Below, piece by piece: positions 8,586 to 17,180 of a stretch of 64,000 nt of DNA. Position 1 is the first letter of the stretch. Every line of letters starts with the position of its first letter. The position numbers were made by a program, and so were the translations under genes. The notes beneath the pieces were generated by a model, which searched no databases, was not told the DNA's origin, and saw nothing but the letters and a program-made list of their open reading frames with translations. Source of the DNA: DASUBV01 sp963725175 (GTDB taxonomy: Bacteria > Actinomycetota > Actinomycetes > Streptosporangiales > Streptosporangiaceae). The DNA is taken from contig CAVRXH010000006.1 of assembly GCA_963725175.1 (NCBI GenBank), positions 2,356,001 through 2,420,000 on the forward strand, written 5' to 3'.

Positions 8586-8823
8586 CCTCGTCCCGGCTGC
8601 TGAACATGATCCGCAGCGCGATACCTACCGGAACCGCCGTGGGAAGCACGGCCGTCGGCAGGCTGAACGTGTCTATGCCGGCAGCCATGATGTGCACAGT
8701 TCCGTTGTCCTGGCGGACATAGTCGGCAAGGACAACGTAGTCAAGATCGGGCATGGACTTGAGCTCCAGTTTCGGAGGAACCCAAGGGTAGCGCCAGGCA
8801 CTGACATCGTCGGCAACGTGCAT
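8479..8823 (-). CDS. DUF6941-like protein, probably C-terminally shortened
   Basis: 114 residues from 8823, or 91 if translation starts at the internal MPDLDYVVLADYVRQDNG. That segment and VHIMAAGIDTFSLP, then VPVGIALRIMFSSRDEVGSEH, match what I recall of the DUF6941 family (moderate certainty). Family members usually continue for another 40 or more residues after this point; here the protein stops after a non-matching tail LTPPAPPAHG, and its 3' end overlaps the DUF4258 gene. Loss of the original C-terminus when the DUF4258/DUF2283 pair arrived is a possible history. Function unknown. Confidence 0.55.
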   Translation of the reverse strand: MHVADDVSAWRYPWVPPKLELKSMPDLDYVVLADYVRQDNGTVHIMAAGIDTFSLPTAVLPTAVPVGIALRIMFSSRDEVGSEHSLTLRFSTGDSALLVASQRFLTPPAPPAHG

Positions 8824-8902
8824 TCTGGACGATGCCTGCTCGTCGACCGCGTCGTCCGACGCCGACAGCCCAGGCAGCTAGGGCGGAAAGATCCGGGAGA
8901 GG

Positions 8903-10252
8903 TCAGCCGGCCGGATCGGCGGCTACGGCGGCGGCGACCGCCGGGTACACCTCGACGGCGCCGGCGAAGCCGGCACCGAAGATCGCCTTGACGATCTCGA
9001 CGTCCATTCCCGGCTCGGGCGCCTGGAGCATCAGGCCATTCCCGAGATAGATCGCCACGTGCGAGATGTACGTCGGCGCGGTCGGGTCGGTGTGGTAAAA
9101 GAGCAGGTCACCGGGGCGCAGGTCGCTGAGCGGGATGCGCGGTCCTGTCCTTGCCTGGTCCACGGCGACGCGCGGCATGACCAGGCCGGCCTGGCGCATG
9201 GACCACTGCACAAGGCCCGAGCAGTCGAAGGCTCGCGGCCCGGCCGCGCCCCACACGTACGGCATGCCCACCCGGCTGAGCGCGGCGCTGAGGAACGCGT
9301 GCACCTGCACCGAGGTCATCGGCACGCCGCGCGCGGTCAGCGCCGCGGGCGCGCCCGCGGCCCCGGCCGCGATGCCGGAGTCGGTCAGCACCTCGCCCGG
9401 CCGGACCTGGGCGACGAGCTGCGCGAGCGCCGCGTGCCTGGGCAGCAGGGCCTTGATCTTGCGGGTCAGCTCCTGGTACTGGGCGTGCGGCGCGCTGATC
9501 ACCAGCGCGTTGTCCTGCGGGAAGCCGAGGTTCGCGGCGACGGCCTGGGAGACCACGGCGTCCACGCCGGCGATGCCGACGGTGCCGTAGCCGCCGACCC
9601 GCAGCACGTCCTGCTGCCGCCCGGCCACCTGGGCGGTGCCGCCGAGCGGCAGGTGATCCTGGCGGCCCATCGTGTACGACACCGCGATATCGCCGGCCTC
9701 GACGGCCCGCCACAGCGAGGTGGACCTGGCGACCGGCTTGGCGGCGAACGCACGGAAGCTGCCGGGATTAACGCCGAGCATCTGGATGAACTTGCCGTTC
9801 ACCGCGATGGTGGCCGCGTCGACCTTGCTGACCGCCGCGACGCCCGGCAGCGCGCGGATGGCCGCGGCGTCCCGCGGCGGCAGCGTGGTCGGGGCGACGA
9901 CGAGCAGGTCGGCCTGGCGCAGCTTGCGCAGCGGCGGCACCCGCGGGGCACCCAGGGCGGACAGCTCCCTGGCGACCTGGACCGCGGTGCCGCGCGGGGA
10001 CCTGGGCGGCGCGGTGATCCCGCCGCCTGAGGGGTAGTACCGGCCGGGGTCGCGGGTGATGGCGCGCTGGTAGGCGGCGGTGAGGGAGACACTGCCGGCG
10101 AAGACCTGAGCGGCCGCGTGCCGACCGGATCCGGAGGAGCGGGCGTGCGGGCTGCTGACGGCGGACGCCGGCAGGCCGGCGATGACGGCGGCCACGCTCA
10201 CGGCAGCCACGGCGACCAGCACCGGACCCATGCGACGCGTTCCGTCGCGCAC
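8903..10252 (-). CDS. Secreted NlpC/P60 peptidoglycan hydrolase
   Basis: 449 residues from the GTG at 10252, preferred because AAGGAGG lies seven bases upstream; the open frame runs on to 10456 without a ribosome site. A signal peptide (MGPVLVAVAAVSVAAVIAGL) follows a short basic N-terminus. The middle region (about 60-320) is not a recognised domain and repeatedly uses Ala/Val/Gly. The C-terminal 120 residues are NlpC/P60: VGMPYVWGAAGPRAFDCSGL carries the catalytic Cys, HVAIYLGNGL the catalytic His. The enzyme should cleave D-Glu-meso-diaminopimelate stem-peptide bonds in the wall, in cell separation or germination. I looked for a c-di-AMP riboswitch upstream and did not find one. Confidence 0.87.
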   Translation of the reverse strand: MRDGTRRMGPVLVAVAAVSVAAVIAGLPASAVSSPHARSSGSGRHAAAQVFAGSVSLTAAYQRAITRDPGRYYPSGGGITAPPRSPRGTAVQVARELSALGAPRVPPLRKLRQADLLVVAPTTLPPRDAAAIRALPGVAAVSKVDAATIAVNGKFIQMLGVNPGSFRAFAAKPVARSTSLWRAVEAGDIAVSYTMGRQDHLPLGGTAQVAGRQQDVLRVGGYGTVGIAGVDAVVSQAVAANLGFPQDNALVISAPHAQYQELTRKIKALLPRHAALAQLVAQVRPGEVLTDSGIAAGAAGAPAALTARGVPMTSVQVHAFLSAALSRVGMPYVWGAAGPRAFDCSGLVQWSMRQAGLVMPRVAVDQARTGPRIPLSDLRPGDLLFYHTDPTAPTYISHVAIYLGNGLMLQAPEPGMDVEIVKAIFGAGFAGAVEVYPAVAAAVAADPAG

Positions 10253-10480
10253 CAGCACTCCTCCTTCTCGCGGGCTCGCGGCCCGGTCGCGGTTCTTTGG
10301 CCAGCAATCTGCCCGTGTACCACGATGCACGGCGGGCGCTTTGGCGTCCATACCGAGATGCCCAAAATCGCACGGCCAATGCCCCCGTGGGCAAAGTCCC
10401 GGCCGACGTCTGGTTAACAATGGGCGTCGCGGCGGCCATCCTGGCCGCCCCGGCATCCGAGACCAGGCCGATGGTGCGGG

Positions 10481-12517
10481 CTAGCCGCGCGCCGCCAGTT
10501 CCGTGCGGAGCTGGTCGGGGCCGGTAACCGGGAGCCGGCAGGTGAAGCCCCGGCAGACGTAGGCGGCGGGCGCGCCGCTGACCAGGCTCCGCCCGGCGAG
10601 CAGCGGCACCCCGGAGCCGCCGTCGGCCGGGTCGCCCAGGGCCAGCACGGCACCGGGCGGCGCGGCGGCCAGCGCGGCGGCATGCAGCGCGGCGGTTCGC
10701 TCGTCGCCGGCCGGGCCGACGACGGCGATCTCGACCGGGCCTGACAGCATCGCCTCGGCGACCGCCAGGCCCCAGCCCGCCGCCCTGGGAAACCGCCCGG
10801 CCAGCGGCCCGAGCACGCCAAGCGCGCCGCGAGCCGCCTCCCGGTACCTGGCCTCGCCGGTCAGCGCGGTGTAGCTGACCAGCGCCCCGGCGATGGCGAA
10901 CGCGCCAGAGGGGCTCGGCCCGTCCGCGGGGTCGGCCGGGCGGTAGATCAGCCGCTCGCTGTCGTCGGCGGTGTCGTAGAAACCCCGGCCGGCGCCGGGC
11001 GCGGCGAACCGGGCCAGCGCGAAGTCAAGCAGCTCGCCGGCCAGCTCGGCCCAGCGTGCCTCGCCGGTCACCCCGTGCAGGGCGATCAGGCCCTCGGCCA
11101 GGTTGCCGTAATCGTCCAGCACGCCCGGGCTGTCGCCCGCCACCCCGTCCCGCGAGGTCCTGGCGAGCCGACCGCCGGAGAGATGCACGGCGGTGAGCAG
11201 GCCGGCGATGTCCCTGGCGGCGTCGATCAGGCCAGGCCGGCCCAGCAGCAGGCCGGTCTCGGCGAGCGCCGCGATGGCCAGGCCGTTCCAGGACGCGACG
11301 ACCTTGTCATCGCGGGATGGCCTGGTCCGGCGGGCGCGGGCGGCCAGCAGGGTCGCCCGGATTCCGGCGGCGTCGGCCGGATCCCGCGGGTCAGCGCGGA
11401 GCTGGAGGACCGAGGCGTCATCCTCGAAGGTGCCCGGCTGGGTCACGCCGTAGAGCCGCGCGGCCCGCGCCCCGCCTGCCTCGCCCAGCTCGGCGGCGAG
11501 CTGTCCGGGCGTCCAGACATAAAAGGCGCCTTCCGCCCCGTCGCTGTCGGCGTCGAGCGCGGCGGCCAGGCCGCCCTCGGCGGTGCGCAGCTCGGCGAGC
11601 ATCCAGTCGCAGGTCTCCGCCGCGACGCGGCGGGCCAGGCCGTCACCCGTCTGCCGCCACAGATGGGCGTAGAACCGGGCAAGCAGCGCATTGTCGTACA
11701 GCATCTTCTCGAAGTGCGGCACCACCCAGCCGCCGTCCACGCTGTACCGGGCGAACCCGCCGGCGAGCTGGTCGTACATGCCGCCGCGAGCCATCGCCGC
11801 CGCGGTGCCCGAGGCCATCTCCAGGGCCCCGGCCGCGCTATCGCCGCCCGCCCGGCTGGCGTGCCTGAGCAGGAATTCCAGCACCATCGACGGCGGGAAC
11901 TTGGGCGCGCCGCCGAACCCGCCGGCGACCCGGTCATACTCACCGGCCAGCGTGGCCACCGCCGCCGCGCAGGTCCCGGCCAGCCCGGCGGTATCACCCG
12001 GCGCGGGCGTGTCGCCGAGCGCGAACCCGGCGCGGGCCTGCTCGGCCAGCGCGGCGGCGATCCTGGCGGCCTGACCGGTGACTCCCTCCCGGTTCTCCCG
12101 CCAGGCCTTCGCCACGCCCAGCACCAGGTTGCGGAACTGATCACGGGGGAAATAGGTCCCGCAGTAGAAGGGCTCACGGGACGGGGTCATGAAGACGGTC
12201 ATCGGCCAGCCGCCCTGGCCGGTCATGGCCTGGGTGGCCGTCATATAGATGGCATCGACGTCCGGCCGCTCCTCGCGGTCCACCTTGACCGCCACCAGAT
12301 GCTCATTCATGATGGCGGCAACCTGTTCGTCTTCAAACGACTCATGCGCCATGACGTGGCACCAGTGACAGGCGGAGTAGCCCACCGACAGCAGGACAGG
12401 AACGTCACGCTCCGTCGCCGCCTGGAATGCCTCCTCGCACCAGGGCCACCAGTCCACGGGATTGCCCGCGTGCTGCAGGAGATAGGGGCTCGTCGCGTCC
12501 GCGAGACGGTCTGCCAT
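10481..12517 (-). CDS. Thioredoxin-domain protein of YyaL/SPATA20 type (DUF255)
   Basis: 678 residues, full length for the family. The N-terminus is a thioredoxin-like domain (SPYLLQHAGNPVDWWPW near 9-25; SVGYSACHWCHVMAHESF with the CxxC motif at about 44-61; GGWPMTVFMTP). The rest is an alpha/alpha-barrel resembling glycosidases or N-acyl-glucosamine epimerases (GGMYDQLAGGFARYSVD; WVVPHFEKMLYDNA; DDKVVASWNGLAIAAL). Cytosolic; biochemical role unknown in bacteria, redox or sugar-linked. The ATG may be close to the 5' end of the message: GATGAT sits where a -10 box would be for a leaderless start. A homologue lies in the same neighbourhood in mycobacteria (memory). Confidence 0.85.
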   Translation of the reverse strand: MADRLADATSPYLLQHAGNPVDWWPWCEEAFQAATERDVPVLLSVGYSACHWCHVMAHESFEDEQVAAIMNEHLVAVKVDREERPDVDAIYMTATQAMTGQGGWPMTVFMTPSREPFYCGTYFPRDQFRNLVLGVAKAWRENREGVTGQAARIAAALAEQARAGFALGDTPAPGDTAGLAGTCAAAVATLAGEYDRVAGGFGGAPKFPPSMVLEFLLRHASRAGGDSAAGALEMASGTAAAMARGGMYDQLAGGFARYSVDGGWVVPHFEKMLYDNALLARFYAHLWRQTGDGLARRVAAETCDWMLAELRTAEGGLAAALDADSDGAEGAFYVWTPGQLAAELGEAGGARAARLYGVTQPGTFEDDASVLQLRADPRDPADAAGIRATLLAARARRTRPSRDDKVVASWNGLAIAALAETGLLLGRPGLIDAARDIAGLLTAVHLSGGRLARTSRDGVAGDSPGVLDDYGNLAEGLIALHGVTGEARWAELAGELLDFALARFAAPGAGRGFYDTADDSERLIYRPADPADGPSPSGAFAIAGALVSYTALTGEARYREAARGALGVLGPLAGRFPRAAGWGLAVAEAMLSGPVEIAVVGPAGDERTAALHAAALAAAPPGAVLALGDPADGGSGVPLLAGRSLVSGAPAAYVCRGFTCRLPVTGPDQLRTELAARG

Positions 12518-12790
12518 GCTTACATCATCTACCGTCCTAACTGGCGAACACCGCCCGGCGGGGGCAGCCAGGGTCCTAAGCTGCGGCTCACGGGGTATAG
12601 CGGTAAGTAACGCTGGGCGCGGGCCACCCGGTCGGGCGGCCTGGCACCGCAGGCGTCAGCACCGCACATGACGGCTACACTGCCACGGATGCCATGACTG
12701 GGGAGCGCGGGCATCCGGCCCTCCCGTCAGCCCGCACGGCTGCCGAGAGCGACCCAATTTCAAGCAGGCACAGGTTCATTGGGAGTACGA

Positions 12791-13996
12791 ATGCGCGTTC
12801 TGGTCCTCGGCGGCGACGGCTTCTGTGGCTGGCCGACTTCGCTTTACCTGTCGGATCGTGGTCATGACATCACCATCGCGGACAACCTGAGCCGCAGGAA
12901 GATCGACGTCGACCTCGAGGTCGACTCGCTGACCCCGATCCGTCCGGTCGGGGAGCGCATCCGTGCCTGGAAGGAAGTCACGGGCAAGGAGATCGGCTTC
13001 GCCAACATCGACCTGGCCACGGAGTACGACCGCCTGGTCTCGCTGCTGGAGGAGCTGCGTCCCGACGCGATCGTGCACTTCGCCGAGCAGCGCGCCGCGC
13101 CGTACTCGATGCGCACGGAGAAGACCAAGCGCTACACGGTCGACAACAACGTGCGGGCCACTCACAACCTGCTGACCGCGCTGGTCACCACCGGCCTCGA
13201 CGTCTCCCTGGTGCACCTGGGCACGATGGGCGTCTACGGCTACGGCTGGTCGGGCAGCGCCCCGATCCCCGAGGGCTACCTGACGGTGAAGGTGCCGACC
13301 CCCGACGGCGAGCTGGAGCGGGAGATCCTGCACCCGGCCAACCCGGGCTCGGTCTACCACCTGACCAAGACGCTCGACCAGCTCATGTTCTCGTTCTACG
13401 CCGCCAACGACCGGCTGCGGATCACCGACCTGCACCAGGGCATCGTGTGGGGCACCCAGACCGACCAGACGATCAAGGACGAGCGGCTGATCAACCGGTT
13501 CGACTACGACGGCGACTACGGCACGGTGCTCAACCGCTTCCTCATGCAGGCGTCCATCGGGCACCCGCTGACCGTGCACGGCACCGGCGGCCAGACCCGC
13601 GCCTTCATCCACATCCGGGACACCGTCCGGTGCATCGAGCTGGCCATCGCCAACCCGCCGGAGCCGGGCGCCAAGCCGCTGGTCCGCAACCAGATCACCG
13701 AGACCCACCGGGTGCTCGACCTGGCCAAGATGATCGGCGACATGACGGACACCGAGATCGCCTACCTGCCGAACCCGCGGCGGGAGGCCGAGGAGAACGA
13801 GCTGATCGTCCGCAACGACCAGTTCCTCGCCCTGGGCCTGGAGCCGACTACGCTGTCCGAGGGCCTGCTGGAGGAGTGCACCGAGATCGCCGCCAAGTAC
13901 AAGGACCGCGCCGACCCGGCCAAGATCGTGGCCCGCTCGGTCTGGCGCGCCGGCATGGAGACCTCCGCGGACCTGATGACCGGGGTGCCCGAGTAG
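12791..13996 (+). CDS. sqdB: UDP-sulfoquinovose synthase homologue (SQD1/Agl3 type, NAD-dependent epimerase family)
   Basis: 401 residues from the ATG at 12791, five bases after GGGAG; an in-frame TTG at 12779 is less likely. Extended SDR fold: VLVLGGDGFCGWPTSLYL is the NAD-binding loop and LGTMGVYG and YHLTK supply the catalytic Thr and Tyr-Lys. Segments diagnostic for SQD1 rather than generic epimerases are the long SLTPIRPVGERIRAWKEVTG, HFAEQRAAPYSM, ITDLHQGIVWGTQTDQT, NRFDYDGDYGTVLNRF and VGHPLTV-like GHPLTVHGTGGQTRAFIHI. SQD1 uses sulfite and UDP-glucose to make UDP-sulfoquinovose, head group donor of sulfolipid or sulfated glycans. No sulfoquinovosyl transferase is adjacent; the GT2 at 3490-4530 is 8 kb away. 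Confidence 0.85.
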   Translation: MRVLVLGGDGFCGWPTSLYLSDRGHDITIADNLSRRKIDVDLEVDSLTPIRPVGERIRAWKEVTGKEIGFANIDLATEYDRLVSLLEELRPDAIVHFAEQRAAPYSMRTEKTKRYTVDNNVRATHNLLTALVTTGLDVSLVHLGTMGVYGYGWSGSAPIPEGYLTVKVPTPDGELEREILHPANPGSVYHLTKTLDQLMFSFYAANDRLRITDLHQGIVWGTQTDQTIKDERLINRFDYDGDYGTVLNRFLMQASIGHPLTVHGTGGQTRAFIHIRDTVRCIELAIANPPEPGAKPLVRNQITETHRVLDLAKMIGDMTDTEIAYLPNPRREAEENELIVRNDQFLALGLEPTTLSEGLLEECTEIAAKYKDRADPAKIVARSVWRAGMETSADLMTGVPE

Positions 13997-14033
13997 TCCG
14001 CCGGGCGGCAAATATCCGTACCCGCGAGCCGTA

Positions 14034-14111
14034 ACCAGGGCGGGGCGGGGCCGAAAATGCTGACCTGCCGAAATACCGGCCCGCCGAATACTGGCCCCGC
14101 CCCGCCCTGGT
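14034..14111. terminator. 19-bp perfect inverted repeat between sqdB-like gene and zur
   Basis: Arms 14034-14052 (ACCAGGGCGGGGCGGGGCC) and 14093-14111 are exact reverse complements, separated by 40 bases. It begins 38 bases after the sqdB-like stop. The right arm ends 23 bases before the -10 box of the next gene, so it may both end the upstream message and influence zur transcription. No T tract. Confidence 0.6.
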
Positions 14112-14133
14112 CGGTCTACTGGCCTGCGGCTGC

Positions 14134-14145
14134 TACCGTGCGTGT
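14134..14145 (+). promoter_or_regulatory. -10 box of a leaderless zur transcript
   Basis: TACCGT at 14134-14139 fits the TANNNT actinobacterial -10 pattern. Counting its last T as -7 places +1 exactly on the GTG start at 14146. There is no ribosome site, which supports a leaderless message. Confidence 0.5.
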
Positions 14146-14586
14146 GTGACCACTACGCCATCGGCCACCCCCCGGGCGGGGCGCGGCACGCGGGTGCGCG
14201 GCACCCGCCAGGCCGAGGCGCTTTTCGCGGTCCTGGGCGGGCTGCCTGGGTTCTGCAGCGCCCAGCAGATCCACGCCGAGCTGCGCGATCGGGGCGAGCG
14301 GGTCGGGCTGACCACGGTTTACCGCCATCTCCAGGTGCTCAGCGAGAACGGCCAGGTCGACGCCATCAGGGACGCCGGCGGCGAGACGCTGTACCGGCGC
14401 TGCCGCACCGACGCCCACCACCATCACCTGACCTGCCGCGACTGCGGGCGCAGCGTGGAGGTCGAGGGCCGGGCGGTGGAGCGCTGGGCCGAGGAAGTCG
14501 CGGCGGGAGCCGGCTTCACCGATGTCGGGCACACCGTCGAGCTGTTCGGCCGCTGCCCGGAGTGCGGGCAAGCCTCGCCCGCCTAG
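14146..14586 (+). CDS. zur: Fur-family zinc-responsive repressor Zur
   Basis: 146 residues, usual Fur-family size. The winged helix covers about residues 20-80 (GLTTVYRHLQVLSENGQV is the recognition helix region). The dimerisation domain has the metal-binding run DAHHHHLTCRDCGRSVEVEG and the structural CxxC pairs CRDC and CPEC. The actinobacterial Zur (FurB) subgroup shares this HHHHL.C..CG pattern, so zinc is the likely ligand rather than iron. Expected to repress zinc uptake genes when zinc is replete; none is adjacent in this window. Translation starts at a GTG with no ribosome site, and the transcript looks leaderless. Confidence 0.85.
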   Translation: MTTTPSATPRAGRGTRVRGTRQAEALFAVLGGLPGFCSAQQIHAELRDRGERVGLTTVYRHLQVLSENGQVDAIRDAGGETLYRRCRTDAHHHHLTCRDCGRSVEVEGRAVERWAEEVAAGAGFTDVGHTVELFGRCPECGQASPA

Positions 14587-15827
14587 CCAGCAGCCGCCCG
14601 GCTTCCCGGGCAGCCCGGCCAGCTCAGGTGCTCCGGGTTGATCACGTGCATCGGCAGCGCGGGGTGCACCTGCTTGCGCCGCGGGCCGTCGGTGACCAGG
14701 ATCACCGAGCCTGAGCCGGTGGCGTAACCGTACCGGGGGGTGACCCTGGTGAACGCGCCCGTCGCCGTGCTGGCCAGGTAGGTGGCCTGGCTGGTGGTCC
14801 AGGCCAGCGTGCCCGGCGCCATGACCAGGTCCGCGAAGCTGACCCCGGCGGGCAGCCGCAGCGCCAGCCGGGCGGGCTGATCCTGGCGCGGCGAGTAATA
14901 CAGCCGGGTCAGGTCGGGGCTGAGGTAGGCGGTGCGGATGCCGTCCGACACCACGAACTCCGTCCCGTGCACCGCCCGCAGCGCGGCAGGCAGCGCGACG
15001 AGCCGGTGCCGGGCCAGGCTCCAGGACCGCAGCGTGGTCTGCGCGCCCGGCGCGTCGGACTCCGGCCACACCACCAGGCCCCCGTCGAAGAACGGCGGCT
15101 GGGCATGGCCGGTCCTGATCGTGGTGACCTGCCCGGTCAGCAGGTTGGCCAGCCGCACCTCGACCTGCCCGCCTGGGCCGTAGCCCTGCGCCCAGGCCGC
15201 GTAATGGCCGCTGACCGCCGGCGCGTGCCAGGGGCTCGGCCACGGCTTGCCCCCGGGACCGGCGATGGACCCGCCGATGCGCAGCAGCCTGCTGGTCGCG
15301 GCGTCCCACGCGTACATGGTGAAGTGATCGAGGCTGGACAGCGAGTAGGTCTGCGCCCAGACCAGCCAGTGGCCGTCCGAGGTGCCGTCCGCCTGGTCAG
15401 TGGCCGGGTTGCTGAACGCCCTGATGGGAGCCAGCCGGCCGGTGGCCAGGCTGAGCGCGGCGACCCCGGAGAAGCCCGGCGTCCAGGCCGAGACGAACAC
15501 CTGGCGCCCGTCACCTGACACCCCGAGCGGCTGGAACTCGCGCTTGCCCGAGCCGGCCACTGCCCGGTCCAGGCTGGTGCGCAGCGCCTGCCCCTGCTGG
15601 ACCGGGCAGAACGTCGGGCCGGAGCCGGTGGCCGCGACCCGGTGCGAGTCCGCGGTGGTGGACGGGCGCGCCGCGCCGCCGGCCGCCAGCCCGGCCGCGG
15701 TGAGCCCGCCGAGCACCACCGCCGTGGCGGCGGCGAGCAGGACGGCGCGCCGCCGCCGGCCTGAGCGCCCGGCGGGCGCGGCGGTCCGGCGCGGCTTGCC
15801 GTGCCTACCAGTCGTACCCACGGGCAC
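14583..15827 (-). CDS. Exported or membrane-anchored propeller-like protein, function unknown
   Basis: 414 residues from the GTG at 15827 (another GTG at 15821 is equally possible). A basic N-terminus (SGRRRRAVLLAAATAVVLGG) is followed by one hydrophobic segment, so the rest is probably outside the cell. Residues about 90-380 contain repeated short motifs of a beta-propeller type: GDGRQVFVSAWTPG, DGHWLVWAQTYS, SGHYAAWAQGYG, DGGLVVWPESD, DGIRTAYLSPD. No catalytic motif is recognised. The start overlaps the end of the C39-like peptidase gene by about 20 bases, so the two are coupled and may act together at the cell surface. Its 3' end meets zur (convergent, four-base overlap of the stops). Confidence 0.65.
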   Translation of the reverse strand: MPVGTTGRHGKPRRTAAPAGRSGRRRRAVLLAAATAVVLGGLTAAGLAAGGAARPSTTADSHRVAATGSGPTFCPVQQGQALRTSLDRAVAGSGKREFQPLGVSGDGRQVFVSAWTPGFSGVAALSLATGRLAPIRAFSNPATDQADGTSDGHWLVWAQTYSLSSLDHFTMYAWDAATSRLLRIGGSIAGPGGKPWPSPWHAPAVSGHYAAWAQGYGPGGQVEVRLANLLTGQVTTIRTGHAQPPFFDGGLVVWPESDAPGAQTTLRSWSLARHRLVALPAALRAVHGTEFVVSDGIRTAYLSPDLTRLYYSPRQDQPARLALRLPAGVSFADLVMAPGTLAWTTSQATYLASTATGAFTRVTPRYGYATGSGSVILVTDGPRRKQVHPALPMHVINPEHLSWPGCPGSRAAAG

Positions 15828-16713
15828 CCAGGATCTCGACGATCTCGCTGGTGTACATGGCGGAGTAGGCGGGCACCGCCGTGCTCCAGCCGATGCTGGA
15901 GGCGCCGTGCACCGAGTCCTCATAGTCGGTCACCGAGCCGTAATTCTGGTAGCCCCGGATATCGAACCAGTGAAAGATGGTCTGGTTGACGGGATTCCCG
16001 GCCAGATGCGGCCCGCCGGCCACTTCATATGCGTTCCCGGCGAGCGGCACGCCGCCATTGTGGTTAATGTCGGTGACCAGGTCGGTCTCGAATGTCCGGA
16101 CCTGGGTAGTGGTCGGCGCCCACGGCAGCGCCACCGCGACGTAATCGTTCTTCTTCTGGTTGGAGTTCAGCACTTCCGGCACCGGGTACCCCGAGTCGTC
16201 CGACCAGTTGGTGCCGGCCGGAGTGGTGCCGAGCTGCCGCGCCGCGGCCGACTGGGACACCTTCTTGCCGAGCTGGGCGAGCATCTCAGAGACGGTCGCG
16301 GGGCCGCAGTAATAGCCGCGCTGCTGCGCCTCCTGGGTGGCCTTGAGATCCCTGGCGGCCGGCAGCCCCGTGCGGCAGGCGCGGCTGGTGCACTTGGCGT
16401 CGGCGGCGGAGTTGGAGCGCAGCAGCCGCAGCATCCGGCGCGCCTTGACCTGGCGCTGCGCGTTGGCGGAGAGCATGTCGGGGGACATGGCGGGTGCCGC
16501 GAGTCCGCGCTTGCCGCGTCGCGCGGGGCCGTCATCGCGGACCAGCGGCGCCGGGAGCCTGGCCGCCGTGCCGAGCACGTCACGCGCCGCGCCGCCCCAG
16601 GCCGCGCCCGCGGTGTCGGCGGTGGCGACCGGCAGGGCGGCAGCGGCCCACCAGGCCACGGCGGCGATCCCGGTGACCGCGCCCATCCGGGCAGCCCGCG
16701 ACACAGACCCCAT
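15805..16713 (-). CDS. Secreted C39-like (papain-fold) cysteine peptidase
   Basis: 302 residues from the ATG at 16713, four bases after GGAGG. The longer open frame to 16791 lacks this site. A signal peptide covers about residues 8-32 (GAVTGIAAVAWWAAAALPVA). The peptidase_C39_2 domain starts QQRGYYCGPATVSEMLAQLG, with the catalytic Cys in YYCGPA near residue 147, and the His side near FHWFDIRGYQN followed by VTDYEDSVHG. The segment before it (about 35-130) may be a propeptide. Such enzymes are exported and of mostly unknown substrate. Translationally coupled to the propeller-like protein downstream. Confidence 0.78.
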   Translation of the reverse strand: MGSVSRAARMGAVTGIAAVAWWAAAALPVATADTAGAAWGGAARDVLGTAARLPAPLVRDDGPARRGKRGLAAPAMSPDMLSANAQRQVKARRMLRLLRSNSAADAKCTSRACRTGLPAARDLKATQEAQQRGYYCGPATVSEMLAQLGKKVSQSAAARQLGTTPAGTNWSDDSGYPVPEVLNSNQKKNDYVAVALPWAPTTTQVRTFETDLVTDINHNGGVPLAGNAYEVAGGPHLAGNPVNQTIFHWFDIRGYQNYGSVTDYEDSVHGASSIGWSTAVPAYSAMYTSEIVEILGARGYDW

Positions 16714-17180
16714 AAATCCTCCGTTCTCGCGACCGTGCTCGCCGTCACGGCGGCACCGGCGCAGACGACAGGTATCCCAGGGTCCCCCCATTCCCCGGCA
16801 ACTCCTTTTCCGGTGACGTTTCGCCCGAGTAACGGCACATCACGGGTGATGTCAGGCGGATTTCCAGCGGAGTTATTCATCAGGCTAAGCGAATGGAGCG
16901 CCAGGCGTCCGGGCAATTCAATTTTTCATGATCGCGGCCGAAAGCCCGCGCTATTTGCGGTTTTCCGGTCATGGTCCCCGGCGGGCGGACACGGGCTCCG
17001 CGCCGGCCCGGCCGTAGGCCGGCGCGGGACCCGGCGACAGCGGATGCGGCCCGCCGCGTTTCCCGTCGGGGCTTACCGAGATTACGGATCGGACGGCAGA
17101 ATGTGGCAGGTGACCGGAACGGAGCCCCGCCAGCGCTGGCGGGGCGAGGCCGGCCCGGCGGACTGAGGAGGACCCCGCCC
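16714..17180. other. 467-base intergenic region between divergent C39-like and M1 peptidase genes
   Basis: No convincing coding frame. It carries the ribosome sites of both divergent genes at its edges (GGAGG at the left, GAGGAGGA at 17166-17173) and a short palindrome at 16837-16852. It is AT-richer near 16840-16970 than its neighbours, as expected of a shared control region. Confidence 0.5.
16837..16852. promoter_or_regulatory. Palindrome in the divergent promoter region, candidate operator
   Basis: ACATCAC-GG-GTGATGT: seven-base perfect arms with a two-base spacer, 124 bases before the C39-like start and 329 before the M1 peptidase start. Binding protein unknown. Confidence 0.35.

Noticed and set aside
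10253..10480. c-di-AMP (ydaO-type) riboswitch before the NlpC/P60 gene
   Set aside because: Searched the leader by eye for the conserved core of that class and did not find it.
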